Positions 38,591 to 49,599 of a stretch of 64,000 nucleotides of DNA are shown here, in pieces. The stretch covers positions 35,788,758 to 35,852,757 of the forward strand of contig NC_133284.1 in NCBI RefSeq assembly GCF_005239225.2. Reading direction: 5' to 3'. Position numbers and translations under genes: made by a program. This stretch comes from Populus alba. Taxonomy: Eukaryota > Streptophyta > Magnoliopsida > Malpighiales > Salicaceae. The notes beneath the pieces were generated by a model. That model was not told the origin of the DNA, did not search any database, and was given only the letters and a program-made list of their open reading frames with translations. Position 1 is the stretch's first letter. Each line of letters starts with the position of its first letter.

Positions 38591-39256
38591 TACATTTTAT
38601 TTTCTCTCTTTTATATATTTTTTTTCAAAATAAGTCTAAAATAATAATTAATAGAATATCATTGATTACTCATTATGTATCATAAAAAATTAATATATAT
38701 AAATTTAAAAAAAGTTACATTTGAACCTAACCGGAAAAGCATCATAAAGAATGAATAAATGGTAAAAATCGATAGACTAAGATGTTTTTCTTTTAGGATT
38801 TGATTTTTTAAATTAATTGTTACATAATTGACCAAACATGAACGCTGAGTTTGCTGAGTTTGCTGAGGGTACATTTTATTTTCTCTTTTGTATATTTCTT
38901 TTCAAAATAAATCTAAAATAATAATTAATAGGATATCATTCATTACTCATTATGTATAATAAAAAATTAATATATATAAAAAATATTATTTAAAAAATGC
39001 ATTTGAACCTACCTGGAAAAGCATCATAAAGAATGAATAAATGGTAAAAAAACGATAGACTAAGATGTTTTTCTTTTAGGATTTGATTTTTTAAATTAAT
39101 TGTTACATACTTAAAAACATAAAAATTTATATAGAAACAATAATTAATGGGTAGAAACTTAAAATTATAATTTCAAATTTTTTAAATTGTATGATACTAA
39201 AGCATTCTCGAAATCAAATCCTTAAGACAATTGACCAAACATAAACGCTGAGTTTA
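38591..39256. repeat. ~280-bp direct duplication
   Basis: Copy 1 starts at 38591 and copy 2 at 38870 ('tacattttattttctc'). They share 'attaatag-atatcatt-attactcattatgta', 'ggaaaagcatcataaagaatgaataaatggtaaaa' and 'gatagactaagatgtttttc', up to 38826 and 39110. The next phrase of copy 1, 'attgaccaaacatgaacgct', recurs at about 39230 in copy 2 after an extra ~118 bp. A 9-bp 'gctgagttt' microrepeat lies at 38841-38866. Confidence 0.8.
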
Positions 39257-39931
39257 CTTGGGTACGATTCCGGTGGACTCCATTCCACAAAAACCTCCTA
39301 ATCTTAAAAAACCTCTTTCAAAGATAAAGTTCTGGGTAACAAGATTCCACCTCCTATGAGAGAAAAAAGTAATTTGATAGATAGAAAGTTGGTACGAATT
39401 GAGCATGAGAATGGGAACAGATTGCTGCCTAAGATTTTGATAGATGACTCCATCTTCAACGATCCTTGGCATGATTCTTTAGTAATCACATTGCTGGGAA
39501 AGGATGTTGGTTACTTTCAGATGCAGAGTCGATTGAAATCTGCTTGGAAATTGTCAGGAGGGTTTGAGCTCATGGATATTGGGAACGGCTACTTCATGGT
39601 CAAGTTTGATATTGCGGAGGATCGGGAGAGGATCATTAACGGGGGTCCATGGATGATCTTTGATTACTATCTAACAATGCAAAAATAGACGGCTGATTTC
39701 GTTGCCTCCTCTGTTGTTATTAATCGCACTGTGGTTTGGGTAAGAATTCCAAGCCTTAATTTGGTATTCTATGATGAAAATTTCTTGCCGGCTATGGCTT
39801 CCGCATTAGGGACTCCATTTAAGGTGGATATGACTACTCTCAATGTTGAAAGAGGAAGATTTGCTCGTATTTGTGTAGAGATAGAACTAGATCAACCTGC
39901 GGTAGGTAGGATATGGATCAGAGATCACTGG

Positions 39932-39936
39932 TATAA
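39932..39936. repeat. Target-site duplication TATAA (left)
   Basis: Identical to 45269-45273. It immediately precedes the TGTTACATG start of the 5' LTR. Confidence 0.9.
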
Positions 39937-40314
39937 TGTTACATGTACTAAATTACATGCAAGGAAAGGCGGGTAGATTTCAATTTGTTAAAAAGTCGTT
40001 ATAGTCGTTATAGTCATACGTCCCGTTTCATTAAGTGATACTATTCTCATAACTAATTCAAAGCACACGGCTTGTGTGTGCTCATGTTCCTAAATAAAAG
40101 AAAACAGTTAGGCTAGTAAAGATAGTAGACGCCGTGTATATATATACAGCACAATTGTAACAGATTGGCATTAAAAAACATAATGAAAGTATGATGAATG
40201 GAGTTGCCATTAATCCTCTGAATTCCATTGTAAAACTTGCCTTCTTCTATATGTAACCATTGTCAAATACTGGATTCTTTTCCAGTAGGTTCAGTAGAAA
40301 TAACTCTTGTATCA
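39937..40314 (+). repeat. 5' LTR of the Ty3/gypsy element
   Basis: 378 bp, TG..CA ends. Compared with the 3' LTR by eye there are about 18 substitutions, nearly all transitions, plus three small indels: a ~9-bp 'gttatagtc' duplication, a 3-bp change near base 14, and a TA-run length difference. A TATATATA tract near 40137-40146 is a possible promoter element. Confidence 0.92.
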
Positions 40315-40316
40315 AC

Positions 40317-40328
40317 TGGTATCAGAGC
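40317..40328 (+). other. Primer binding site for initiator tRNA-Met
   Basis: TGGTATCAGAGC starts two bases after the 5' LTR and matches the complement of the 3' end of plant initiator tRNA-Met, the usual primer of plant LTR elements. Confidence 0.88.
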
Positions 40329-40350
40329 TTGCGAACCTTGGACACCAGCT

Positions 40351-41499
40351 ATGCCTCCAAACACTAGAACACAGGATCTAAGGCGCTTGGAGGAGACGAT
40401 TGAATCTGCCAACAAGGAGCATGCGGCCAAATATGAGCAAGTAACCAAGTTATTAGAAGTATATGGCCAAAAAATGGAGAGCCATAAGGTTAAGTTTGGG
40501 GAGATCAAGGACTTAATTGGTGGCTTAACATTTCAGCAAAACTCCTTCATACAGAGGTTGAGCTCGGGAAGAGGTGAACAAATTGCTAACCATGAACAAC
40601 CAGGATGCTCAAATGGAGTCAACAGGAACAACTGGACCAGAGAAGCAGATCAACATCCTCAACAGGTATACAAACCTCGACGTGATTTCCCTAGTTTTAA
40701 TAGAGACAATGTCTATCAATGGCTATTCAAGTGTCACCAGTACTTTGAAATTATAGAAATGACTGATTCTGAAAAACTCAAACAAGCATCCTACTACATG
40801 GATGACAGAGCCTTATGTTGGCATCAGAATTTTGTTAGGCATCGACCTGAAGTCCTGTGGAGTGAATATATTGATGCATTGTGCTGTCGTTTTGGAGGCC
40901 AAAATGATCCTTTGGAGGAACTAAAAGACCTTAAACAAAAGGCTGATTTAGAAACTTATATACAGGAATTTGATATTCTGTGGAATAGAGTAGAGATGAC
41001 AGAGAGACAGGCATTGGTTTTCTTTCTGGGAGGTTTAGAAGTTGAGATTAAAAACATGGTCAAAATGTTTGAACTTAAGACCCTATACCAAGCCTACAAT
41101 CTAGCTAGGCTACAAGAGAACACCATTAGCCACAGACATCCACACCATTCTTACTCAAAAAACACATACAACACTACTAATGTTAATCCACTGAAGCCTT
41201 TCACTGCCCAAAATAACACAAAAACCAATCTCTACCACACAAACAACACTGCCAAACCGATTCCTTACCACCAGAAATCTCTAAACACACCATACCGACC
41301 TACAAAGACCTTGAGAAATAAAGAGCTAGATGAGAGAAGGGCGAAGGGATTGTGTTTTTGGTGTGATGAGAAATTCATACCGGGCCATCGATGCAAAAAT
41401 AAAAGGGTGTATTCCCTATGTATTGTGGAGGATGAGGATGTTTCAGAGGAAGAGATCCAGGAAGGCAGCGAGGTTGATCCAAACAGCTTCACACCATAA
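40351..41499 (+). CDS. gag polyprotein of the Ty3/gypsy element
   Basis: 382-aa open frame encoding the capsid/nucleocapsid precursor. A coiled-coil-like N-terminus precedes the retrotransposon gag domain (about residues 110-245; WLFKCHQYFEI, LCWHQNF, LEELKDLKQ). A single zinc knuckle CFWCDEKFIPGHRCKNK lies near 345. I start at 40351 because the frame upstream lies in the LTR and primer site. The frame ends in TAA (41497-41499) where the relatives' frame runs on into protease, so the stop is probably a mutation. Gag itself looks intact. Confidence 0.85.
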   Translation: MPPNTRTQDLRRLEETIESANKEHAAKYEQVTKLLEVYGQKMESHKVKFGEIKDLIGGLTFQQNSFIQRLSSGRGEQIANHEQPGCSNGVNRNNWTREADQHPQQVYKPRRDFPSFNRDNVYQWLFKCHQYFEIIEMTDSEKLKQASYYMDDRALCWHQNFVRHRPEVLWSEYIDALCCRFGGQNDPLEELKDLKQKADLETYIQEFDILWNRVEMTERQALVFFLGGLEVEIKNMVKMFELKTLYQAYNLARLQENTISHRHPHHSYSKNTYNTTNVNPLKPFTAQNNTKTNLYHTNNTAKPIPYHQKSLNTPYRPTKTLRNKELDERRAKGLCFWCDEKFIPGHRCKNKRVYSLCIVEDEDVSEEEIQEGSEVDPNSFTP

Positions 41500-44400
41500 A
41501 TATCCATCAATGCCTTAGAAAGCACTTCAGGTTTTCAGACCCTGAGAGTGACTGGTAAGGTTGACAAGACTTCCCTCTTTATCATGATCGACTCGGGAAG
41601 CACACAATTTTATAAACACTCAGGTGGCAAGGCGATTGAGCTGCACTCTCACTTCAATTCGGCCATTAGTAGTAGAAGCAGCAAATGGTGGCCAGATGAT
41701 TTGCACTCATGTGTGTAAGAATTTTCTGTGGAAAATGCAAGGAGTCTAGTTCTCTACAGATGTTTTTGTTGTGGAGCTCAACAATTGTGACATAGTGCTG
41801 GGGGTACAATGGCTAGCTACATTGGGTAATATTTTATCCAACTACAATGAATTATGGATGTCTTTTGTATGGCAAAGGCAAGACATAGTGCTACAAGGGG
41901 ACATCCCAGCTAAGCTTCAAACCATTGGTTTTGAACAATTCAATAGTCTGATAAACAGCCCAAACCAGCTCGTGGAGGTCCATCTATACAGTCTCAGGGT
42001 AGTGGGTGAAAAGGATCATTTCATCAGCTCATTAACAACAACACTTCAACCTAGCCTTGGGAGCAATACAACCATAAATGAATTGTTACATACCTACCAG
42101 GACATCTTCAAAGAACCAATAGAACTCCCTCCTCTGAGAGCATATGACCATGTTATTCCTCTCAAGGAGGGATCTCAACCAGTCAACCTTAGGCCTTATC
42201 GTCATGCGGGCTTGCAAAAAAATATAGTGGAGAAAATAGTAACCGAAATGCTGGATTCTGGCATTATACAACACATCACCAGTCATTTTGCCTCCCCAGT
42301 GGTTTTGGTAAAGAAGAAGGACGACACTTGGCGATTGTGTGTGGATTACAGGGCTCTTAACAAAATGACCATCAAAGATAAATTCCCAATTACAATTGTA
42401 GAAGAACTGTTGGAAGAACTGGGCAGGTCTATGGTATTCTCTAAAGTTGATCTACGGGTTGGTTATCATCAAATAAGGATGTTGGCAGAGGATATACGCA
42501 AGACAGCTTTCAGAACCCATAATGGTCACTATGAGTTCTTGGTCATGCCATTCGGCTTGACTAATGCACCAACAACCTTCCAGAGCTTAATGAATGACAT
42601 CTTCAGAAGGCATTTACGAAAATTTATTCTAGTTTTCTTTGATGACATCTTGGTGTACAGCCCTACCTTGGAGAAGCATGTAGAACAACTGCAGATCGTG
42701 TTTGAGATACTCAGGAATCAGAAGCTTCTTGCTAAGAAGAGTAAGTGTGTTTTTTGCAGCTCTCAAGTGGAGTATTTGGGCCACGTGATCACCAAGTCTG
42801 GGGTAGTTACCGATCCACTCAAGATCCAAGCCATTATCAACTGGCCATTTCCTAAAAACATCAAACAACTGTGAGGGTTCCTAGGACTCATAGGGTATTA
42901 CAGGCGGTTTGTCAAGGGTTATGAGGCCATTTGTAAACCTTTAACTCAGCTCCTAAAGAAGGATTCTTACAAGTGGGATGAAGAGGCCAAGGTGGCTTTT
43001 GAAAGGTTAAAACAAGCTATGACAAACCCTCTAGTTTTGGCCTTACCCGACTTGACCAAGCTATTTGTTATTGAAACTGACGCTTCAGGCACTGATGTGG
43101 GGGCTGTGCTAATGCAATAAGGACATCTTATAGCTTTCCTCAGCAAGGCTTTTGGTCCTAGGCAACAAGTTCTATCGGCTTATGAAAAGGAGATGTTTGC
43201 AATTCTTCAGGTCGTAGCTAAATGGAAACATTACCTTTGGGGAAGACATTTTCGTATAAGAACTGACCACGTTAGCCTTAAGCATTTGCTGGATCAAAAG
43301 GTAACATATCCTTCTCAACACCTCTGGCTCACTAAATTGCTTGGGTTTGATTATGAGATTGAGTATCGCAAAGGGAAGGAAAATGTAGCTGCAGACGCTT
43401 TGTCAAGGATTCCTAGCAGTCAATTATGCATCATGGTCATGACTTCCATTTCCACTCCTATCATGGACAAAATCAAAATGACTTGGGCATCAGATGATAG
43501 TCTTAAGCACATTATACAGGATTTGTTGCATGACCCAAGTTCCCATCCTCACTATGCGTGGGTCAACAATCATTTGAACCGGAAGGGAAAAATTGTGGTA
43601 GGCCACAATCCTGCACTTCATAACAAGCTGATCGCTTTATATCATGACACAGCTTCAAGGGGCCACTCAGGGGTGGTGGTCACAGCTCAAAAGGTTAGTA
43701 GCCTGTTCTATTGGAAGAAGCAACAGAAACATGTTAGACAATTTGTGAGGGAATGTAGTATCTTCCAGCAAAATAAGCATGAGAATGTGCTAACACCAGG
43801 ATTACTACAACCTTTACCTATTCCTCTTGCTCCATTTACTGATATCAGCATGGATTTCATTGAGGGCCTTCCTAAATTAGAAGGTAAAGAAGTTATTTTT
43901 GTGGTGGTGGATCGATTCAGCAAATACGCACATTTTATGGCCCTTATTCAGCTTCTTCGGTAGCCAGAGTTTTTATGGACAATGTTTATAAGCTGCATAG
44001 GCTCCCATTTACAATTGTCAGTGACAGGGATCCGGTTTTCTTAAGTTATTTTTGGCAGCAATTATTCCAACATCAGGGAGTAAATCTACATCACTCTACA
44101 GTTTACCACCCACAATCGGATGGCCAAACTGAAGTGGTGAACAGGTGCTTAGAACATTACTTACGTTGCATGTCTGGTGGTAGTCCTCATCAATGGTCCA
44201 AATAGGTGCCTCTTGCTGAATGGTGGTATAACACCAACTATCACACATCCACTAAGTCTACTCCTTACAAGATCTTATATGGTTTTCCTCCTCCCCTACA
44301 TATTCCATACTTCCCTAAGGATTCCACAGTGGAGGCTGTTGATCAATTGCTTACATAGAGGGAAGAGATGCTTGCACAAATCAGAGACAACTTACTCAAG

Positions 44401-44894
44401 GCTTAACATCGAATGGTACAACTTGCCAATCGAAAACGCAGTGACCGATAATTTCTTCCTGGGGACTTAGTCTACCTCAAGCTACAGCCTTATCGTCAGA
44501 CATCTATAAAATGCAGAACCTCTTAGAAACTTGCTTCAAAGTTCTATGGACCTTATTCAGTTTTAAAAAAGATTGGTTCGGTGGCCTACAAACTATTGTT
44601 ACCACCCACAGCTTCTATCCACCCAGTTTTTCATGTATCACAATTAAAGAAACACATAGGGAACAAGATAGTACAATCCACATTGCCGATTACTTCTTCA
44701 GCTCCCATGATCATTCCACAGGCAGTTTTGGATCGTAGGATGGTAAAGAGGGGTAACCAAGCCACTACTTAAGTTCTACTCTACTGGAAGGGTCTTGCCC
44801 CGTCTGATGCTACTTAGGAGTTTGCAGATGAAATTAGGTGTCGGTTTCCTGAATTCTCCCTTGAGGACAAGGTCATTTTTGAAGGGGGAATACC
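41500..44894 (+). pseudogene. pol region of the Ty3/gypsy element (protease, RT, RNase H, integrase)
   Basis: Protease: IDSGST near 41590, then a frameshift and a TAG at 41747-41749. RT: open 41771-42874, with VKKKDDTWRLCVDYRALN and the catalytic FFDDILV. A TGA at 42872-42874 replaces an expected Arg codon. RNase H: TDASG near 43080, with a TAA at 43118-43120 in place of Gln. Integrase: a zinc region whose second Cys is Phe (ECSIF), DFIEGLPK, then a frameshift near 43945, then VSDRDPVF and SDGQTE (the DDE triad). A TAG at 44203-44205 and more stops follow. Several changes are CAA/CAG>TAA/TAG, CGA>TGA or TGG>TAG, which C-to-T change on one strand or the other explains. Dead as protein-coding sequence. 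Confidence 0.9.
44881..44890 (+). other. Polypurine tract
   Basis: GAAGGGGGAA, four bases before the 3' LTR, the plus-strand priming site. Confidence 0.8.
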
Positions 44895-45268
44895 TGTTAC
44901 ATGTACTACTTAATTACATGCAAGGAAAGGCGGGTAGATTTCAATTTGTTAAAAAGTCGTTATAGTCATACGCCCCGTTTCATTAAGTGATATTGTTCTC
45001 ATAACTAATTCAAAGCACACGGCTTGTGTGTGCTCACGTTCCTAAATAAAAGGAAACGGTTAGGCCAGTAAAGATAGTAGACGTTGTGTATATATATATA
45101 TAGCACAGTTGTAACAAATTGGCATTGAAAAACATAATGAAAGTATGATGAATGGAGTTGCCATTAATCCTCTGAATTCCATTGTAAAACCTGCTTTCTT
45201 CTATACGTAACCATTGTCAAATACTGGATTCCTTTCCAGTAGGTTCATTAGAAATAACTCTTGTATCA
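44895..45268 (+). repeat. 3' LTR of the Ty3/gypsy element
   Basis: 374 bp, same ends as 39937-40314. Followed at once by the TATAA duplication and the right half of the interrupted DUF4283 gene. Confidence 0.92.
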
Positions 45269-45273
45269 TATAA
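45269..45273. repeat. Target-site duplication TATAA (right)
   Basis: Matches 39932-39936. The following codons resume the DUF4283/zinc-knuckle frame. Confidence 0.9.
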
Positions 45274-45616
45274 AGTGGAGTACGAGGGGCTTCACATTAT
45301 TTGTAGCAAGTGTGGTTGTTATGGCCATCTTTGCAAGGATTGTCCAGCGAAGGATTCAACGCAAGACAATTTGCCTAGAACAGAATCTAAGGAACACTTG
45401 ACGACAACGACAAGTGGTGATAGAACCAATATGGCGGTGGAAGAAAGAGCTAAGGTTATGGGTAACGCTCATGCAATTAATTTAGCGTGTTCTTATGACC
45501 ACCTCGAAATTCATGGGGGCTGGCTCATAGTTAATAAAAGAAGGAAGCCTAAAACGGTAAATAATGTTAAACCAAAGGAGACTAATACGAGATTTCAATC
45601 AAATAAGGTTAGATGA

Positions 45617-46056
45617 TCCTAATGGTATTTCAAATAAGTATAATATAAACTCTTTTTATTACTCAACTGAAAACCACACACAAAGGAGGTTTCAATCGGA
45701 TGATTTGTTATTAATATCTCATTATAAATTTTTAACATGATCATATTAATTATCTTATTTTAATAACACCATACTTTTAAATATTATCAGGAATTCATGA
45801 TGCTAACTTATGTTAACAACAAATCAAGTTCCTTTCATAGCACAAGTGTAGATTATACCATATAGTTGGCTATGAAAATGCTAAGCATTTATTGTACCAA
45901 GTGTTTAACAACATAAATCTAAATTAACCATTTAACAAGTAAGGTATTAGGAATTAATAAGATAAAAAGATAAGACATGTTGACTTGATAACAATTTTTA
46001 TCTTTTATTAATGGGTGGGAAACATGTTACTTGCTTTAATTTTTTAATAGTATGGA

Positions 46057-46136
<80 letters not shown>

Positions 46137-47700
46137 TCTATTCTTATTAAATATTAATGCTATATAAAAAAGCTATTGATATATAACTATTCCAAAATAA
46201 TTATTAATATTACCATAATTTTTTTAATATCTTTAAAAACTATGGCATAACTGTTTAAATATTATTTTAATAAATTTATTCAAAAATAATTTTATTCTAT
46301 TTAAAAAATAAAAGAAATAAAATAGTTAGGGATTGTTTAACAAACAAGTTATGTTTCATTTAGGTACGAAAAGACATGCCCACATGATTGGCCTAAAAAA
46401 AATTATGTGTGTGCATGAGTTTGGATCGTTAGACTCATATGACCGACTTTCTTTTCTCTTTTTTTAATTAATGGGTCAGAAACACTTTATTTGCATGAAT
46501 TTTGTGTTAGTATGAAAACGGCTTGGTGTCTAAGCACACTATATGTCATCTTTCAATTTAAATTTTGATCATTTTCTTTAGCTAAAAAGTCGAGTGCAAG
46601 TTATTGTCTCCCAAAAATTAACTTTCAACTTGTTTTCACTTCTAAATACTTGAAAAACATTATTAAACCTATTTTAAACTTAAAAACCCCTTCAATTGAT
46701 ATAATTTTAAAATTAAATCAAATAAAAATACATTTGCGACCCTCTATTTATTTTTATGAAAAAAAAAAAAAAAAAACACTCAAACCATCTCTAAGAAACT
46801 TCTCTTTACAAAACAAATTTATTAACATCAAAATTGATCATTTTTATAGTTGGAATGTACTTGATCGATCTTTTTCTCTCTCAATTCATGTTTCATTTTA
46901 ACATTCAAGGATTAAAATGTGAAAAATTAAAATCTAGGATGAAAATGTAAAATCCTAAAACTTTACAAGACCAAATAAGTGCATAAATTAAAACTTAAAA
47001 ATGAAGTTTTCTAATGGATTTATATTTTGTTTGTCATAAAATCGATATTTAATTTAATTTTGAATTTTCTCCCAACACTTTATATTTGTGGGAATATACA
47101 TGTATATTTAATTTTAATGTAGGCAAGAATACATTCTAAGATGCCACCGTCAAAAAAAAAAAAAAAAAAAACTGATTGCATGTGCCACCAATCAATGATT
47201 TTGTGCAAAAATTAATGGAAGAACCTACAATCACTTGGCACATAGGGCCCCGTAATTCCCCAAATAAAAGAATAAAACAAAGCACATTAAATAAAATAGA
47301 TTTGAGTCCTATTTGGTTAACTCAACAACCCTTGATAAAGAAATAAATAAAAAGCCAGAGCATTGCTAGTCACAACTCGAAGTTGAATCCCCTGTTCACT
47401 TTCCCTTCTTCTCCTCTCCAATCACAAGATTCATGTAGCAAACCTACCAATTACCATTGATTAATTTAAAAGAAAAGGAGCAACCCAGAGTTTTTGTCTT
47501 GATTCTTTGAACAAAGTTCTGGGAGAACAGTTAACCAAGAACTTGAAGCTCCTCTGATTCACTGCCTTGAATTTGATGCTTCAAAAGTTATTGCATGGCA
47601 ATAAAATAAAATATAACGGTGCCCCATTTCTTGTCTTTTAATCACCTACAAAGTAACGGACGTTTGCTCCCTCCATCAAAAGGGTTTAGCACAAATCCAA
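45617..47700. other. Gene-free stretch upstream of the GT47 gene
   Basis: AT-rich with no recognised gene. Holds the CT microsatellite at 46067-46129 and A runs near 46759 and 47153. From about 47390 it becomes C/T-rich and non-repetitive, as expected of the promoter and 5' UTR of the gene at 47882. Confidence 0.4.
46067..46129. repeat. (CT)n microsatellite, about 31 units
   Basis: Uninterrupted CT dinucleotides over about 63 bp. Likely polymorphic between individuals, which makes it a natural marker site. Confidence 0.9.
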
Positions 47701-47881
47701 AGAGTATACCCACCAGCCATCGCGCAAGCTGAGATCTTTCTTTTAACCTCAAGGTTCTTGCCTTCTCGTTCACTTCACTACCTTAAATTATGCATTTTGA
47801 TTGACAAAAGGGCTACTTTCTTCACCAGTTTCTTAGATTCCCACCTAGTTTCTCTGCTATTGTTTGATGCATTATGTGAAG

Positions 47882-49471
47882 ATGACGGAGAAACCAATTA
47901 TCAGAAAGTGCTGCAACAATCAACTCTGGTTGGTCATTCTCATCTCCTTCGTTTTATGCTTTGTTTTGCTCTGCTTTGATTATTCAGCTTTAACTGGAAA
48001 CCAAGATGGGGTCACTGCTGTTTTGGTCGGTAATTATGAAAATTCAATCACCACCCAGAAATCAGAATCCCTTCAGTTCACTACTAGTCTCAATGAAACC
48101 CTCATTAGACCAAACAGAACAGATTTTATTACCAGACAACCTAGTAAAGATCAGCAAAGTGTGAAAGAGAAACCAGTTGCAGATTCTTGTTCAGGTGAGT
48201 ACATTTATATTCATGATCTTCCTAGGCGGTTCAACCAAGAATTGATTGAGAGTTGCGAGTCAATCACTGTTGGGACTGAGCGTAATATGTGTCCTTACCT
48301 GGTTAACTCTGGTCTTGGTCACGAGGTAGAGAATTTTGAAGGGGTTTTGCTAAACAAAAGTTGGTACTCAACAAATCAGTTCTTGTTAGCGGTTATTTTC
48401 CACAACAAAATGAAGCAGTACAAGTGCTTAACCAATGATTCTTCACTTGCATCAGCTATTTATGTACCGTTTTATGCTGGTCTTGATGTTGGTAGATATC
48501 TTTGGGGTGTTAAAGCGTCAATAAGAGATCAATCTTCTTTTGATTTTGTCAAGTGGATGGTTTCACAACCTGAGTGGAAAAAAATGTGGGGTAGAGACCA
48601 TTTCTTGGTTGTTGGGAGGATTTCATGGGATTTTAGGAGACAAACTGATAACGAATCTGACTGGGGCAGCAAGCTTAGGTTCTTACCGGAATCTAACAAC
48701 ATGTCAATGTTGTCAATTGAGTCTAGTTCCTGGAACAATGATTATGCCATACCATATCCAACTTGTTTTCATCCCTCAAAAGATAGTGAGGTACTTCAAT
48801 GGCAAGACAAAATGAGAAGGCAAAAAAGGCCTTACTTATTCTCTTTTGCTGGTGCTCCAAGGTCTGATCTGCAAGATTCGGTCCGGGGCAAGATCATTGA
48901 GGAATGCCAAGCTTCAAAGAGCTTGTGCAAATTGCTAGAGTGTAGTTATGGTGTTAATGGTGCCATCACCTGTGATAATCCAGCCAATGTGATGAGGTTG
49001 TTTCAAAATTCAGTTTATTGCTTGCAACCTGCAGGGGATTCATACACTAGGCGATCGATATTTGATGCTATTTTAGCAGGGTGCATTCCAGTTTTTTTCC
49101 ATCCGGGTACTGCTTACGCGCAATATAAATGGCATTTACCACAGAATTACAGCAAATACTCCGTGTTTATACCAGTGAAAGATGTTAAAGATTGGAAAGC
49201 TGGCATCAATGAGACACTGCTCCGAATCCCTGAGGAAAGAGTGATGTCAATGAGGGAGGAGGTTATAAGGCTCATTCCAAGCATAATATATGCAGATCCA
49301 AGGTCAAGATTGGAGACCTTCGAAGATGCATTTGATTTAGCAGTTAAGGGAATTCTTGATAGAATAGATGGAGTTAGGAAGGTAATTAGAGATGGGGGTG
49401 ATCCTAGTGCTGGTTTTGCAGATGGGGATGATTTCAAGTATACATTTTCTGGGTATGGAGGAGAAACTTGA
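47882..49471 (+). CDS. GT47 exostosin-family glycosyltransferase, MUR3/xyloglucan galactosyltransferase-like
   Basis: Intronless gene for a 529-aa Golgi type II membrane protein. It has a short cytosolic N-terminus, a transmembrane anchor at about 14-33 (LWLVILISFVLCFVLLCF), a stem, and a GT47 catalytic domain from about 105. Motifs: YIYIHDLPRRFN (107-118), CPYLVNSGLGHEVE, SAIYVPFYAGLDVGRYLW, HFLVVGRISWDFRR (240-253), YPTCFHP, LFSFAGAPRSD (319-329), the nucleotide-sugar region CLQPAGDSYTRRSIFDAILAGCIPVFF (380-406), and ETFEDAFDLAV near the end. These fit clade A (MUR3/XLT2 and relatives), which add galactose to xyloglucan; which side-chain position this paralogue uses cannot be read from sequence. 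I prefer the ATG at 47882 (A at -3) over the in-frame ATG at 47867 in weak context. Confidence 0.92.
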   Translation: MTEKPIIRKCCNNQLWLVILISFVLCFVLLCFDYSALTGNQDGVTAVLVGNYENSITTQKSESLQFTTSLNETLIRPNRTDFITRQPSKDQQSVKEKPVADSCSGEYIYIHDLPRRFNQELIESCESITVGTERNMCPYLVNSGLGHEVENFEGVLLNKSWYSTNQFLLAVIFHNKMKQYKCLTNDSSLASAIYVPFYAGLDVGRYLWGVKASIRDQSSFDFVKWMVSQPEWKKMWGRDHFLVVGRISWDFRRQTDNESDWGSKLRFLPESNNMSMLSIESSSWNNDYAIPYPTCFHPSKDSEVLQWQDKMRRQKRPYLFSFAGAPRSDLQDSVRGKIIEECQASKSLCKLLECSYGVNGAITCDNPANVMRLFQNSVYCLQPAGDSYTRRSIFDAILAGCIPVFFHPGTAYAQYKWHLPQNYSKYSVFIPVKDVKDWKAGINETLLRIPEERVMSMREEVIRLIPSIIYADPRSRLETFEDAFDLAVKGILDRIDGVRKVIRDGGDPSAGFADGDDFKYTFSGYGGET

Positions 49472-49599
49472 AGGAGTTTCAATTCATCGTAATATGAATT
49501 TATTAGTCCATGTTCTTTTAGCAAGCAAGCATGCTTACATACATACTCATTTACTCAAAACTCCATATAGTTTATTCACTGTTTGTTGCCTATGGTATG

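Larger units (their letters stand above)
39937..45268 (+). mobile_element. Ty3/gypsy LTR retrotransposon, complete in structure but decayed
   Basis: 5332 bp with 5' LTR (39937-40314), initiator-Met tRNA primer site, gag, a protease-RT-RNase H-integrase order (RNase H before integrase, the gypsy order), a C-terminal region after integrase with a chromodomain-like end, polypurine tract, 3' LTR (44895-45268) and TSD TATAA on both sides. Coding regions contain several stops and at least two frameshifts, so it cannot move autonomously. It is nested in an older LINE-type sequence. Confidence 0.95.
39311..45616 (+). pseudogene. DUF4283/zinc-knuckle (LINE ORF1-type) pseudogene split by an LTR retrotransposon
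   Basis: The left half (39311-39936) starts near SFKDKVLGN and carries the DUF4283 signatures RIEHENGNRLLP, KLSGGFELMDIGNGYFMVKF and GGPWMIFDYYL. One in-frame TAG follows at 39686-39688, where this family normally has Trp, then VVWVRIPSLN and IELDQPAVGRIWI. The right half (45269-45616) continues the same domain and has a CCHC knuckle (CSKCGCYGHLCKDC) and the HGGWLIVNKRRK motif. Between them lies the Ty3/gypsy element 39937-45268; without it and one TSD copy the frame is continuous across the join. No reverse transcriptase or endonuclease follows 45616, so only the ORF1-like part of a non-LTR element is present. Non-functional. Confidence 0.8.

Noticed and set aside
40237..40350. Upstream extension of the gag frame
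   Set aside because: Lies in the 5' LTR and primer binding site; the first sensible ATG after them is 40351.
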